Assembly: GCA_028289645.1 (NCBI GenBank)
Contig: JANQOK010000023.1
Location: 434,001 to 498,000, forward strand
Direction of reading: 5' to 3'
Origin: Anderseniella sp.
GTDB lineage: Bacteria > Pseudomonadota > Alphaproteobacteria > Rhizobiales > Aestuariivirgaceae
Length of the DNA stretch: 64,000 bases
The notes under the pieces are model-generated. The model saw only the letters and a list, made by a program, of their open reading frames with translations, ran no database searches and was not told the DNA's origin. The translations under genes and the position numbers were made by a program. Of the stretch, positions 18,001 through 26,612 are shown in pieces; within the stretch, counting starts at the first letter, position 1; each line of letters opens with the position of its first letter.

Positions 18001-18657
18001 TTGGAATATGATCCGGGACGGGAGACCTGCCCGCTGCCCTATTCGCCGTTCAAGAGCTGCACCGTGCCGAGGCCAATCGGATGGCTGTCGACGCTCAGCA
18101 GCGAAGGTGTGGCAAACCTTGCGCCGTACAGCCAGTGGCAGAACCTGACATTTGATCCGCCGATGGTCATGTTTGCAGCGAACCGGTATCCGGACGGTCG
18201 GGTCAAGGACACGGTGGTCAACGCGCAGACGACCGGTTGGTTTGTCTGGAACATGGCGACCTGGGACTTGCGAGACGCGGTGAACATTTCCGCTATGGCG
18301 CTTGCCGCGGACGAAGACGAATTCAGCCACGCCGGCGTCAGCAAGGCAGACAGTGTTCATTGCGCTGCGCCGCGGGTGGCCGAAGCACCGGCCCACTATG
18401 AATGCCGGTATCTGTCCACCCACACGCTGGACGGCAATTCGCCGGTCGGCACGGTCGACGTGGTGTTTGCCCGTGTCGAGCGTATTCACGTGGCCGACGA
18501 CTATGTGGATGCGGCCGGCAAGCTGGATATCGCGAAGCTGCAGCCCATCGCCCGCATGGGCTATTATGACTACACCGTGGTGCGCGACGTGTTCGAAATG
18601 CAGATACCGGGCGCCGGAGATGAAGCAGCCGCCGGTCTCGAGGGCAAGGTTGTGTGA
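18001..18657 (+). CDS. Flavin reductase-like FMN-binding split-barrel protein
   Basis: A 218-residue protein of the flavin reductase family. The segment SCTVPRPIGWLSTLSSEG at about residues 18-35 is the standard FMN-phosphate contact, followed by NLAPYSQWQNLTFDPPMVMF and NAQTTGWFVWN. The start is TTG at 18001, supported by a strong ggggagg site six bases upstream; no ATG lies nearby in frame. The stop codon shares a base with the next gene's ATG. Members reduce free flavin or act on small aromatic substrates; which applies here is open. Confidence 0.88.
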   Translation: MEYDPGRETCPLPYSPFKSCTVPRPIGWLSTLSSEGVANLAPYSQWQNLTFDPPMVMFAANRYPDGRVKDTVVNAQTTGWFVWNMATWDLRDAVNISAMALAADEDEFSHAGVSKADSVHCAAPRVAEAPAHYECRYLSTHTLDGNSPVGTVDVVFARVERIHVADDYVDAAGKLDIAKLQPIARMGYYDYTVVRDVFEMQIPGAGDEAAAGLEGKVV

Positions 18658-19625
18658 TGACGGCGATGGCCGGCCCGTCGCGTATGGTGGCAAAGACAGT
18701 CGTCACACTGGTGCGCGTCTGGTGCTACCTCGCTTATCCGCGGCAGATGCTGAACTTCCGCCGTGCGGTAGGCTATTGGCCTGATCCGGCAATGCCTCGC
18801 ACCTCCAACGAAAAATATACCTGGCGGAAAATCTTTGACCGAAATCCACTGTTCACATTAGTCAGCGACAAGCTGCTCGCCAAGGATCTGGCCCGGCAGC
18901 TTTGTCCGGAAATACTTGTGCCGAAAACCCTGTGGACCGGAGGGCGGGCTGAAGACATTCCCGATGACCTGCTGCAGGGCAGTGTCGTGGTGAAGGCCAA
19001 TCATGGATCGGGGTGGAACTATTTTGTGCACGAAGGCAAGCATGACCGGGAAGCATTGAACCGCGAAGTCAATGGATGGATGGACAGACGGTTTGGCCGC
19101 CACCATGCGGAATGGGGGTATTACGGGGTTGAGGCCAGGCTGTTCGTGGAAGAAATGCTGCTGGAGCCGGACGGTCAGCCGCTGGTCAATGAATACAAGA
19201 CCTATCTTGGTCGGGATGGCCGGATTGCGCTGACCTTCTGCCGGCAACTGGATGGGGCGGGGGAAAGGATTGACGCAGTGATTGACCACACGGGCTGCGT
19301 GCTGACCGGGCATTCGGAAACCAATCAACTGTCCGGCAATGCGGTTGTACCGGAGCAGTATCCGGACATCTGCCGGGTGTCACGGGTGCTGTCGGAGCCG
19401 TTCGACTTTGTCCGCTGCGATTTGTACATCCATGATGACAATCTGTATTTCTCCGAGTTCACCCTGTACTCCTATGGCGGCTATCCGACCATGAGCAATC
19501 AGGCGGTCATGCAGCGTCTCACGGATGTCTGGGACATCGGCACATCCTGGTTTCTGACCCATCCGCAGACCGGCTGGCGGCGGCACTACTCGGCCTGCCT
19601 ACGCAGGCTGCTTGCGGGCACGTAA
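18657..19625 (+). CDS. TupA-like ATP-grasp protein
   Basis: About 322 residues matching the TupA-like ATP-grasp group, enzymes thought to make teichuronopeptide-like or other polysaccharide-linked amide bonds. Visible blocks are the N-terminal FNEKYTWRKI-like segment (SNEKYTWRKIFDR), VSDKLLAKDLA, VVVKANHGSGWNYFVH (ATP lid), LFVEEMLLEPDG, NEYKTYLG and the metal-binding end FSEFTLYSYGG-like (YFSEFTLYSYGG). A hydrophobic N-terminal stretch (VVTLVRVWCYLAY) may attach it to the membrane. The ATG overlaps the flavin reductase stop by one base. A second member of the family sits at 59350-60303. Confidence 0.85.
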   Translation: MTAMAGPSRMVAKTVVTLVRVWCYLAYPRQMLNFRRAVGYWPDPAMPRTSNEKYTWRKIFDRNPLFTLVSDKLLAKDLARQLCPEILVPKTLWTGGRAEDIPDDLLQGSVVVKANHGSGWNYFVHEGKHDREALNREVNGWMDRRFGRHHAEWGYYGVEARLFVEEMLLEPDGQPLVNEYKTYLGRDGRIALTFCRQLDGAGERIDAVIDHTGCVLTGHSETNQLSGNAVVPEQYPDICRVSRVLSEPFDFVRCDLYIHDDNLYFSEFTLYSYGGYPTMSNQAVMQRLTDVWDIGTSWFLTHPQTGWRRHYSACLRRLLAGT

Positions 19626-20198
19626 GGCGATCCAGGGTTCGACGTCTCCGGCCAGTCCCAGGACTTCTCCGGTAGACGTGTCTTCCACGGCAAATCCGGC
19701 CTGGGTCAGCAGCTCCGTGAGTTCCGGTTGCGAGTAATAACTGTAGTGCCGCCCGAGCCTGTCGCGGGCCGCACCGGTTCCAAGTTTCATGGCGATGTGG
19801 AAACAGCCGCCGGGTTTCAGCGCGCGACACAACGCGCCCAGATGACGGGGAAAGTCTTCAGCCGGGGCATGCAGGAGGCTGAAATTCGCCCATATCCCGT
19901 CATAGGCTTCGGCTTGCTCAATGTCGTCAAAACTCGCCTGGCGGGCATCGATGCCGTGGGTCTGGTTTGCCAGCCTGACCATTTCAGGCGAGGCATCGAC
20001 CGCATCGATGCTGAACCCGCGGCTGCGCAGTTCGGCGGCCTCCTTGCCCGGACCGCATCCCAGGTCGAGAACATGGCCGCCGGCCTCCACCTGTTCGGCA
20101 AAGATCACCAGAAGCGGGTCTGGTGGCGTTTCGCCGACAAGGTCGGCATAGGCCTCAACCTGGTTATCATAGGCGGCGATGGTTTCATCATCGATCAT
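19599..20198 (-). CDS. Class I SAM-dependent methyltransferase
   Basis: A 199-residue methyltransferase. Motif I, VLDLGCGPGKEAAELRSRG, is near residue 43; the acidic residue after beta-2 is in DAVDASPEM; motif IV-like segment is YDGIWANFSLLH; and LKPGGCFHIAMK is the usual post-motif strand. It is of the Methyltransf_25/11 type. The methyl acceptor cannot be inferred. The end of the gene overlaps the end of the convergent TupA-like gene by 27 bp. It is preceded 31 bp upstream by the cyclase gene on the same strand. Confidence 0.9.
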   Translation of the reverse strand: MIDDETIAAYDNQVEAYADLVGETPPDPLLVIFAEQVEAGGHVLDLGCGPGKEAAELRSRGFSIDAVDASPEMVRLANQTHGIDARQASFDDIEQAEAYDGIWANFSLLHAPAEDFPRHLGALCRALKPGGCFHIAMKLGTGAARDRLGRHYSYYSQPELTELLTQAGFAVEDTSTGEVLGLAGDVEPWIALRARKQPA

Positions 20199-20229
20199 TG
20201 TGTTGCGTCCTTAAAGAGATTGCACCCGT

Positions 20230-21402
20230 TCAGCATGTGAGAATTTCAAAATGGCCGGCATAGCCCTTGAGTGTTTCGTTGGCTACGACCCGTACAGGTT
20301 CGCCGGTCTGATCGGCAAACTCGCGTGAAAACAGCAAGGGTGCGTCATACCGGCTGCAAAACCCCTCGATGCGGGCGGCGATGTTTACCGCCTGACCGAG
20401 CACTGTGAAGTCAATCCGGGTTGTTGAGCCGATATTGCCATATAGAACTTCGCCGAAATGCAATCCGATGCCGAGGCGCAGGTCGCGAGATCGGTGCGGG
20501 GATTGCAGCGCCTGCCGCGCGGCTGCCAACGCATTCGCGCATGCATCACGGGATGGACCGCCGGTCTCTTCCAGGGGAAAAATGGCCAATACGCCGTCAC
20601 CGATGAGCTTGAGGATTTCACCACCGTTTGTCTCGACTGCCTCAGCGACGATCTCAAAATACTGATTGGCCAGCGCCAATGCGTCCTCGGTCGCCATGCG
20701 GCTGCTCAGGCCGGTCCAGTCGCGGATGTCGCTGACCATGATCGCCGCGTTGATGCGGTCGATATGGCCTCTGGTGATCTGACCTTCCAGCACGCGCCGG
20801 CCGGTGCGCGGGCCCAGATAGGCCTCGGCAACCGCCAGCGCAATTCGCTTGCTGCTGAACACCTCGGCGACCGGCGCCAGCACAGCGGATATTTCCGTCA
20901 GTTTCTCTATGTCGGTGTCATTGAAGCCGCTGGCAACATCGGTGGTGAAGACAATATTGGCCGTAGTGCCGCTGGAATACTGTATCGGCAGGCCGAAATA
21001 GTCAGTGCCGCCGCGTGCCTTGAGGTCGTGCAGCACGCTGTGGTCAGAGGGCGCCAGTTCCCCGGCCAGCCGCTTCCTGAAGGCGGCTCTGGTCCGGTTG
21101 ATGATTTCCATGGGGCTGCCGATATAGCCGGAGCGGCCTTCAAGCCCGTGTGGTGTCTCAATACGCTGGGTTCGGTCCGCATCTCTTTCCCACACGGAGC
21201 TGAACGCGGTGATCAACGGGTGCAGGGTTCGCATGGACAGGCGCAGCCGCCATAACGGCGCGCCTTCAGCCAGCAGTCTCTTGCCGAGCTGGCTTACGGT
21301 GTCGTCGACGTTGGACAGCAACCGGCCTTCTTCCAGCAGCCAATTGATGATCGGGCCGGATTGCCAGGCGGAACAATCGGGATCGGGCTCGGTTTCAGAC
21401 AT
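20230..21402 (-). CDS. Class III adenylate/guanylate cyclase
   Basis: Makes a cyclic nucleotide from ATP (or GTP). The 390-residue protein has an N-terminal region of about 200 residues without a clear membrane span, probably a sensor domain, and a C-terminal catalytic domain. Metal-binding aspartates are Asp225 (MVSDIRDWTGLS) and Asp269 (KLIGDGVLAIF). Lys265 and Asp331 (IDFTVLG) are the adenine-specifying pair, and Asn340 and Arg344 (VNIAARIE) the transition-state pair, so an active adenylate cyclase is expected. Oddity: the usual GDxVN reads GQAVN. It is divergent from the SGNH hydrolase gene, with 130 bp between starts. Confidence 0.93.
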   Translation of the reverse strand: MSETEPDPDCSAWQSGPIINWLLEEGRLLSNVDDTVSQLGKRLLAEGAPLWRLRLSMRTLHPLITAFSSVWERDADRTQRIETPHGLEGRSGYIGSPMEIINRTRAAFRKRLAGELAPSDHSVLHDLKARGGTDYFGLPIQYSSGTTANIVFTTDVASGFNDTDIEKLTEISAVLAPVAEVFSSKRIALAVAEAYLGPRTGRRVLEGQITRGHIDRINAAIMVSDIRDWTGLSSRMATEDALALANQYFEIVAEAVETNGGEILKLIGDGVLAIFPLEETGGPSRDACANALAAARQALQSPHRSRDLRLGIGLHFGEVLYGNIGSTTRIDFTVLGQAVNIAARIEGFCSRYDAPLLFSREFADQTGEPVRVVANETLKGYAGHFEILTC

Positions 21403-21532
21403 TGTTTATTCTGACAGATAACTACGGGATGGATCAACGCCCGGGCACTCCGCCCTGCAAGGCCATTTGCCGGCCAGCGTGTCACACCTGCTGTTCATCA
21501 CGGTGCCACAATTCTCGGATGACTGGTGGACC

Positions 21533-23509
21533 ATGAAAACCCGTTCAACAGCAATTCTGGCTTTTGGTCTGATTGTCGCCGCCTGTCTGCCGGCACATGC
21601 CCAGGACGCGCCTCTGGGCAAGATCGTCTGGCAGGTCGAGGACCGGTTCCGGTTCTTTTCCGAGCCGGCGTTCTTTACCCCACACCTGAAGGCCAATGCC
21701 GCATTTGCCGGCATTGATGCGCCGCGCGACGAGTTTGGCCGCAAGAAAATCGATGGAGAGTGGGTCGGGCCGATCCTGTTTGCCGAACGCAGGCTGGCCG
21801 CGAACGCCATCAAGGGCGGTCACGACGGTTGGGCGGCGCAGGCCTACACCGCCAGCAAGGAGGCATTCACCTGCTGGGACACCGGCAGGCGTCGGGTGCG
21901 CGGCGGCTGCCTGAAGCCAGATGAAGCAAAAGGTTCGCGGCTGTTTCCCAGGCAGGTGACGATATCGGCGTCGCTGGACGGCACCGCCGCTGCGGTATTT
22001 GCCGGCAAGCAGTGCGAATGGTTCATTCATACCGGTTCTGACAAGGACTGGCGCACAGTTACGCAGGTTGACTGTGCCCGGCCTGCGCAACTGACCGCGC
22101 CGGTAAACGCACAGTTTTCCATGCTGGCGCGGGTGCTGGATCCGGCCAGCCCGAACGGCATGCTGACCCAGGTAACCGGTGTGTATCAGCAGGTCGAGGG
22201 CCGCCTGGTGGTCGGCCTGGGCGACAGCTACGGTTCAGGTGAGGGCAATCCCGACTATCCGGCAAACTATTCCAAGTCGGTCACGCTGGCGGATACCGCG
22301 CGCCCGCAGCCCAGCACCCTGCCGCGCTGGCTTGATCCGGCGTGCCATCGCTCGGTGTATTCCCATCAGCAGCGTATAGCCATGCAGCTTGCTGCGGAGA
22401 ACCGCCAGTCGGTGATTAGCTATATCGGTTACGCCTGTTCCGGCGCCTCGATCGCCAATGTGATGAACTCGGTCGACACCCACAATGATCACATGGAACC
22501 GGTTACCGACAAGACGCTGCGGGACAACAGGGTCAAAAAGGGCATCGCCACCACGGTTGCCCAGGCCGGCTGGTCGCAACTCGACCATGCCGTGCGCGAC
22601 CTGTGTGCAGACGACGGCGTGGCCAAGTCCGACAGGCCGGTCAGGGGATGCAGCTCGTGGCGAGGCAAACCGGATCTGGTTCTGCTGAGCGTCGGCGGCA
22701 ACGACATCGGCTTTGCCAATGTGGTGAAGTGGGCAGTGGCAGGAACAGCGGTCGGGCAGGTTCGGTTTCTGTCCGGCGGCGAGAAGCCCGGCACCATGTT
22801 GAAACGAGCCCGGGGCAAGGAAGACCTGACGGGCTGCTCGACCGATGAGGCGGGATTGCAATGCCGGTTGGCAATGCGGTATGCGTCGCTGGCGGTGGCA
22901 ATAGAAAACCGGCTCGGCCTGACCGATCGCAACAAGGTTGTGACCGGGCCTTATCCGGGACCCATGGGCGACGAGGCAGGCCGTGTGTGCTCGGCGGAGG
23001 CCGTCAATGAAGGAGCCGATTCGGAACACTTCATTGCCACATCTGACGACCGCTTGCGCAAGCTGCATGACAGGCTGTTTGCCCGCAAGCAGTTGACCAA
23101 TGCGATGAAGCAGGCGGTTGCCAAAACCGGCTGGACCTGGGTGGACGCGCTGGCCTGGTCCGGTGCGTTTGACCGTCACGGTGTGTGCGCGCGCGGCCAA
23201 CGCAAGTCGGATGCGTTCAAGGCCCTGCAGCTGATCAGCGGCGGCTGGGAGCCGGTGAGCCCGGCTGACATGCAGGCCTATGCGCCGCGCCAGCGCTGGT
23301 TCAGGACGTTCAATGACAGTGTCCTGATGCAGTTCTATGTGAGCCGGATTGGCCAGCTGGCGCGCAATCCGCGGCAGCCGATCGACTACCATTACCAGGC
23401 CGGGGTGTCCGGGTTCTTCCACCCGACCGCCGAGGGGCAGGCGGTGATGGCAGACATGCTGCTCAATGCCTCGCGGTGCCGGTTGTTCGGGACCGGGCCT
23501 GGTTGCTAG
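21533..23509 (+). CDS. Secreted SGNH/GDSL-type hydrolase
   Basis: Large exported esterase/lipase-like protein, 658 residues from the ATG at 21533, whose product begins with a clean signal peptide ending in AHA near residue 22. About 200 residues of unassigned, probably beta-rich sequence follow. The SGNH domain then shows block I GLGDSYGSGEG with Ser232 as nucleophile, block III SVGGNDIGF with Asn390, and block V GFFHPTAEGQAVM with His630. Several cysteine pairs fit a periplasmic or extracellular location. A start further upstream at 21467 would place the signal peptide internally. The substrate is unknown. The neighbouring cyclase is transcribed divergently. Confidence 0.88.
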   Translation: MKTRSTAILAFGLIVAACLPAHAQDAPLGKIVWQVEDRFRFFSEPAFFTPHLKANAAFAGIDAPRDEFGRKKIDGEWVGPILFAERRLAANAIKGGHDGWAAQAYTASKEAFTCWDTGRRRVRGGCLKPDEAKGSRLFPRQVTISASLDGTAAAVFAGKQCEWFIHTGSDKDWRTVTQVDCARPAQLTAPVNAQFSMLARVLDPASPNGMLTQVTGVYQQVEGRLVVGLGDSYGSGEGNPDYPANYSKSVTLADTARPQPSTLPRWLDPACHRSVYSHQQRIAMQLAAENRQSVISYIGYACSGASIANVMNSVDTHNDHMEPVTDKTLRDNRVKKGIATTVAQAGWSQLDHAVRDLCADDGVAKSDRPVRGCSSWRGKPDLVLLSVGGNDIGFANVVKWAVAGTAVGQVRFLSGGEKPGTMLKRARGKEDLTGCSTDEAGLQCRLAMRYASLAVAIENRLGLTDRNKVVTGPYPGPMGDEAGRVCSAEAVNEGADSEHFIATSDDRLRKLHDRLFARKQLTNAMKQAVAKTGWTWVDALAWSGAFDRHGVCARGQRKSDAFKALQLISGGWEPVSPADMQAYAPRQRWFRTFNDSVLMQFYVSRIGQLARNPRQPIDYHYQAGVSGFFHPTAEGQAVMADMLLNASRCRLFGTGPGC

Positions 23510-23596
23510 AATCGAAATCCAAGCCTACCGCCATGTGATGGCCTGCACATGCCGTCAGCCCGTTGATCGCTACACGAATTGCCAGCAAACATCGCG

Positions 23597-24229
23597 ATGG
23601 AGCAATTCGTCATGGGCTTTTACAACCGGCATATAATGCCGAATCTTATCAACGGTTTGTGCGGAATGTCAGAGATAACCGATCAACGCCGGAAGCTGGT
23701 GCCGCAGGCGGAAGGCGTGGTGGTCGAGGTCGGCATCGGCTCCGGCCACAACCTGCCGCACTATGATGCGGGCAAGGTTGCCAAGGTGATCGGCATCGAC
23801 CCGGATGAGCACATGTGGAAGGCCGGCCGCAAACGGGTCCGGCTGTCTTCGGTTCCGGTCGAACGGGTTGGACTTTCCGGCGAACAGATACCGCTCGACA
23901 GGCACACGGCGGACACGGTCCTGGTGACCTACTCGCTGTGCACGATCCCGGATGCGGCGGCGGCGCTGCAGGAGATGCGGCGCGTTGTGAAACCGGGTGG
24001 ACGGCTTCTGTTTCTGGAGCATGGCGCGGCGCCGGAAGCGAGCGTGCGCAAGTGGCAGGCCCGCATCGACCCGCTGTGGAAACGGATTGCCGGTGGCTGT
24101 CATTCGGGCCGGCCGATTCCGAACCTGCTCGAGCAGGCCGGATGGAAGATCGAGGAAATGTCTGAAGGCTACATCAGCGGACCGAAACCGCTGGCCTACA
24201 ATTACCTTGGATCGGCAGTGGTGGGGTGA
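23597..24229 (+). CDS. Class I SAM-dependent methyltransferase (METTL7-like)
   Basis: A methyltransferase of about 210 residues. Motif I is VVVEVGIGSGHNLPHYD, the acidic post-beta-2 residue is in VIGIDPDEHM, and VLVTYSLCTIPDAAAALQEMRRV with LKPGG-like VVKPGGRLLFLEHG follow. The combination PDE-HM, SLCTIPD and LEHGAAP resembles the METTL7/thiol methyltransferase-like group. I take the ATG at 23597; a TTG at 23579 is possible. The gene ends just before the first composite repeat at 24254. The substrate is not known. Confidence 0.87.
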   Translation: MEQFVMGFYNRHIMPNLINGLCGMSEITDQRRKLVPQAEGVVVEVGIGSGHNLPHYDAGKVAKVIGIDPDEHMWKAGRKRVRLSSVPVERVGLSGEQIPLDRHTADTVLVTYSLCTIPDAAAALQEMRRVVKPGGRLLFLEHGAAPEASVRKWQARIDPLWKRIAGGCHSGRPIPNLLEQAGWKIEEMSEGYISGPKPLAYNYLGSAVVG

Positions 24230-24253
24230 GGATTTTTTGTTGGTCTTGATTTA

Positions 24254-24530
24254 GTGGTCGAACAGCTTGTCTTGGCTTTTGTATCGCTCACGCCAGCAGC
24301 CGCTGTGCGGCTGCGCTCCGCGGGGGCGCGCTTCGCGCGGCGCGCAGTCGCGCTTGCCTCAGCATTTGGTGCTTCGGAGGGGAGCTCATCACTACAGTTG
24401 TTCTGGGTCGGAGAACGGCCCGAGCGCAGCGAGGACAAGCTGTTCGACCACCAAAGGATGCGCAGGCGAAGCCTGCTTGCATGAGCGGAATAAAATAAAG
24501 ACCGAACAGTTTTCTTCGCTGCGCTGGTGC
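24254..24530. repeat. Composite palindromic repeat, copy A
   Basis: An intergenic element bounded by perfect 18-bp inverted repeats at 24254-24271 and 24434-24451. Inside is a box module: tcgctcacgc (24284-24293), an 8-bp hairpin (24296-24314), ctccgcgggggcg, a second GC-rich hairpin, and gtcgcgcttgcctcagca. A truncated inverted box module (hairpin gcaggc/gcctgc and ttccgctca on the minus strand, about 24458-24492) and a partial copy of the end sequence (cgaacagttttcttcgct) follow, reaching the convergent gene end at 24537. No transposase is present. Related copies lie at 27098, 29968, 30651 and 33259. Confidence 0.85.
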
Positions 24531-24536
24531 CGTCTT

Positions 24537-25235
24537 CTACCAGCCCTGCGCCGTCATGAACCGGTCGAACAGGGACCGGGTCAGCGAGGTGAGCTGCGGT
24601 TGCGCCGCTTCGACATGACCGACGAAGTTGGCATAGCCGTTGTCCGATTTGACGGTCTTGTTCATCTCCGTCTGCCAGGTCGGTGACCAGCCGCGCACGG
24701 CGGCGGCATCCCATTCATGGTGAAACTGCGTCGAGTAGGCATGGGCGCCGACCGTCAGCATCTGGATGGCGCACAGGTCGGAGGAGCCATGGACTTCGGC
24801 TGCGGCGGGCGCGCGTTTTACCTCCGCCGAATGCCATTGGGTCACGGTCTGCCGGCCGGTGACCGGTGCGGTTTCATCGAAGGCAACATTGCAGACACCC
24901 ACTTCCGTGGTGCCGCTGTGGACCACTTCGCCGCCCAGTGCGTCAGCCAGCAACTGATGACCCAGGCACAGGCCGATATAGGGCTTGGCGCGCACGTCCA
25001 CCCAGTCGCGGATGACAGCCTTCTCCTCCGCCAGCCAGGGATGGTCGTCTTCCTCCCAGACCTGTTGCGCACCGCCCAGCACCACAACCAGGTCGACAGC
25101 GGACAGGTTGCCGGGCGTTTCGCCATCGTGCCATTCGAGAAATGAGACATCGAAACCACGCTCACGCAGCAGGCCGGGGAAACAGCCGCCGGTGTCGTCA
25201 CCCATGTGACGGAAAACAAGTGCGGTGCGGGTCAT
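24537..25235 (-). CDS. Class I glutamine amidotransferase-like protein
   Basis: A stand-alone GATase1 domain of 232 residues, in the group annotated as GMP synthase-like or gamma-glutamyl-type hydrolases. The nucleophile is Cys90 in YIGLCLGHQLLADALGG, with LGGAQQVWEEDDHPW upstream as usual, and the catalytic His in STQFHHEWD. No synthetase domain is attached, so it may hydrolyse glutamine or gamma-glutamyl compounds or partner with another protein. It overlaps the small upstream gene by four bases. The 3' end abuts the repeat copy A. Confidence 0.88.
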   Translation of the reverse strand: MTRTALVFRHMGDDTGGCFPGLLRERGFDVSFLEWHDGETPGNLSAVDLVVVLGGAQQVWEEDDHPWLAEEKAVIRDWVDVRAKPYIGLCLGHQLLADALGGEVVHSGTTEVGVCNVAFDETAPVTGRQTVTQWHSAEVKRAPAAAEVHGSSDLCAIQMLTVGAHAYSTQFHHEWDAAAVRGWSPTWQTEMNKTVKSDNGYANFVGHVEAAQPQLTSLTRSLFDRFMTAQGW

Positions 25236-25501
25236 TCAGCGGTGATCTTGGCGAGCTTTTTCTGTGGTTTCGACTGCTGCTGCGGCTGCAGGTCGGCCTG
25301 CGGACAGAAATCCGCGATCTGCTTCCACGAGGTATTGTTCAGATTCATTTCGCAACGCCTGAGATTACCGCGAATGCACAAGGTTGTGCCGAGTTCATAG
25401 TACTCGCCATACAGTCGGCAACGGCAGTTGGGATCGGCACTGGCTGCAGGCGCGGCCAGCAGGAACAGGCTTGAAATGAGCAGATACGCCAGCGGTTTCA
25501 T
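25232..25501 (-). CDS. Small secreted protein, function unknown
   Basis: An 89-residue protein with a signal peptide (MKPLAYLLISSLFLLAAPAASA) and a mature part of about 65 residues holding five cysteines (NCRCRLYG, TTLCIRG, RRCEMN, ADFCPQ), followed by a Gln/Lys-rich tail. The cysteine pattern suggests a disulfide-bonded periplasmic peptide. It overlaps the amidotransferase gene by four bases. No family is recognised. Confidence 0.7.
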   Translation of the reverse strand: MKPLAYLLISSLFLLAAPAASADPNCRCRLYGEYYELGTTLCIRGNLRRCEMNLNNTSWKQIADFCPQADLQPQQQSKPQKKLAKITAE

Positions 25502-25643
25502 GGCATAATGATAGCGTAAATGGGATTCTTACGCCAGACCAGCAAATATTCATTGCAGGAATCTGCCGAATCCCGGCCATCCCGCAACAACACGATGTTT
25601 TTGAGATCAGGCGGTTAGAGTTGGTCGAAACAAGCAGGTAACA

Positions 25644-25856
25644 TTACAAGAGCTGCAGTTCGGTGGCCTGCTGGCCGCGCCCGCGCTTGTCGTCCTGCAG
25701 TTCATAGGACAGCTTGGTGCCGTCGCTCAGGTCCGGAATACCGGCAGCCTGAACCGCCGTAATATGGACGAACACGTCCTTTGAACCGTCTTCGGGCGTG
25801 ATGAACCCGTATCCCTTGGTTGTGTTGAAGAACTTCACCGTACCGTTGTGCCGCAT
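25644..25856 (-). CDS. Cold-shock domain protein
   Basis: A 70-residue CspA-type single-stranded nucleic-acid-binding protein. RNP1 is KGYGFITP and RNP2 is VFVHITAV, in a five-strand OB-fold of standard length (GTVKFFN at the start). It stands alone, with 142 bp downstream holding no clear terminator, and 145 bp upstream to the divergent DUF922 gene. Cold-shock genes often have a long 5' leader, but I see no decisive structure here. Confidence 0.95.
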   Translation of the reverse strand: MRHNGTVKFFNTTKGYGFITPEDGSKDVFVHITAVQAAGIPDLSDGTKLSYELQDDKRGRGQQATELQLL

Positions 25857-26001
25857 GTTTCAAACCCTGTGTTCATTATGCTGTCGATTTGCAATATGCC
25901 AAACCTGCGATGTGCAGATGGCGATTTGTTGACATGATGTGAGCAACCATAGCTGCATTTTCGTATTGTCCGTGACGGAATCCCCGGTTAGCTTTTGGGT
26001 C

Positions 26002-26604
26002 ATGATAATACGTTTGTACTCCGGACTGCTGGCCGCCTGCATGGGCGTTGCCTTCCTGATCACCACACCTGCGGCAGATGCGCGGCCAAAGGTGAAAACC
26101 AAAACCCAGCACTACCGCGTCGACGGTTCCGACGCCGCGGCCATTGTGTCCTCGATGATGAAGCAGCACCGGCTGCTCGGCGGGCATGGCCGGGTCGGGC
26201 GCACCAAGATGAAGCGCCGCATCGAGTGGGAATTCGCCGAAACCAAGAAGTCTTGCCGGGTCAAGAGCCACACCATCCGGCTCGATTTCACCACCCAATT
26301 GCCGCGTCACCGGGCGGAAAAGCGCCTTCGCCGCAGCCTGCGCAGGGACTGGCGCGCCTTTGCCAAGCATGTGAAGTGGCACGAGGCGCAGCATCGCAAG
26401 ATCTGGCTGAGCTGCGCGCGCAAGGCCGAAAAGAAAGTCAACCGGGCCAGGGCCAAGACCTGCAGCCAGTTGCTGACCAAGCTGGAGCGCATCTACAAGC
26501 GGTCCAATGCGGCCTGCGACAAGCGTCATGCGGCGTTCGACGCCAAGGAAACCCGCCGGCTTGGCAGGCATCCGCTGATCCGCCGCGCCAACCTGCGCCA
26601 GTGA
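26002..26604 (+). CDS. DUF922 putative Zn-dependent protease, exported
   Basis: A 200-residue protein starting at the ATG at 26002, with a signal peptide (MIIRLYSGLLAACMGVAF, cleavage near ADA). The domain carries an HExxH motif in KWHEAQHRKIW (His127, Glu128, His131), the feature for which DUF922 is predicted to be a zinc peptidase. TQHYRVDG at the N-terminus of the mature part and WEFAETKKSC are typical of the family. The C-terminus is very rich in Arg and Lys. It is followed 8 bp later by another exported protein. The activity is predicted from family knowledge only. Confidence 0.85.
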   Translation: MIIRLYSGLLAACMGVAFLITTPAADARPKVKTKTQHYRVDGSDAAAIVSSMMKQHRLLGGHGRVGRTKMKRRIEWEFAETKKSCRVKSHTIRLDFTTQLPRHRAEKRLRRSLRRDWRAFAKHVKWHEAQHRKIWLSCARKAEKKVNRARAKTCSQLLTKLERIYKRSNAACDKRHAAFDAKETRRLGRHPLIRRANLRQ

Positions 26605-26612
26605 GGCCGCTT

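Noticed and set aside
19599-19625. Frameshift or misassembly where the TupA-like and methyltransferase genes overlap by 27 bp
   Set aside because: Both products end at normal family lengths; tail-to-tail overlap of convergent genes is common in this window (also at 42095-42107).
22235-23422. A 395-codon minus-strand open frame antisense to the SGNH hydrolase
   Set aside because: The plus-strand product has a signal peptide and all SGNH blocks; the antisense frame has no recognisable feature.
24254-24530. CRISPR array or insertion sequence
   Set aside because: Repeats are palindromic, few and not regularly spaced with unique spacers; no cas gene or transposase reading frame is present in or near the repeats.
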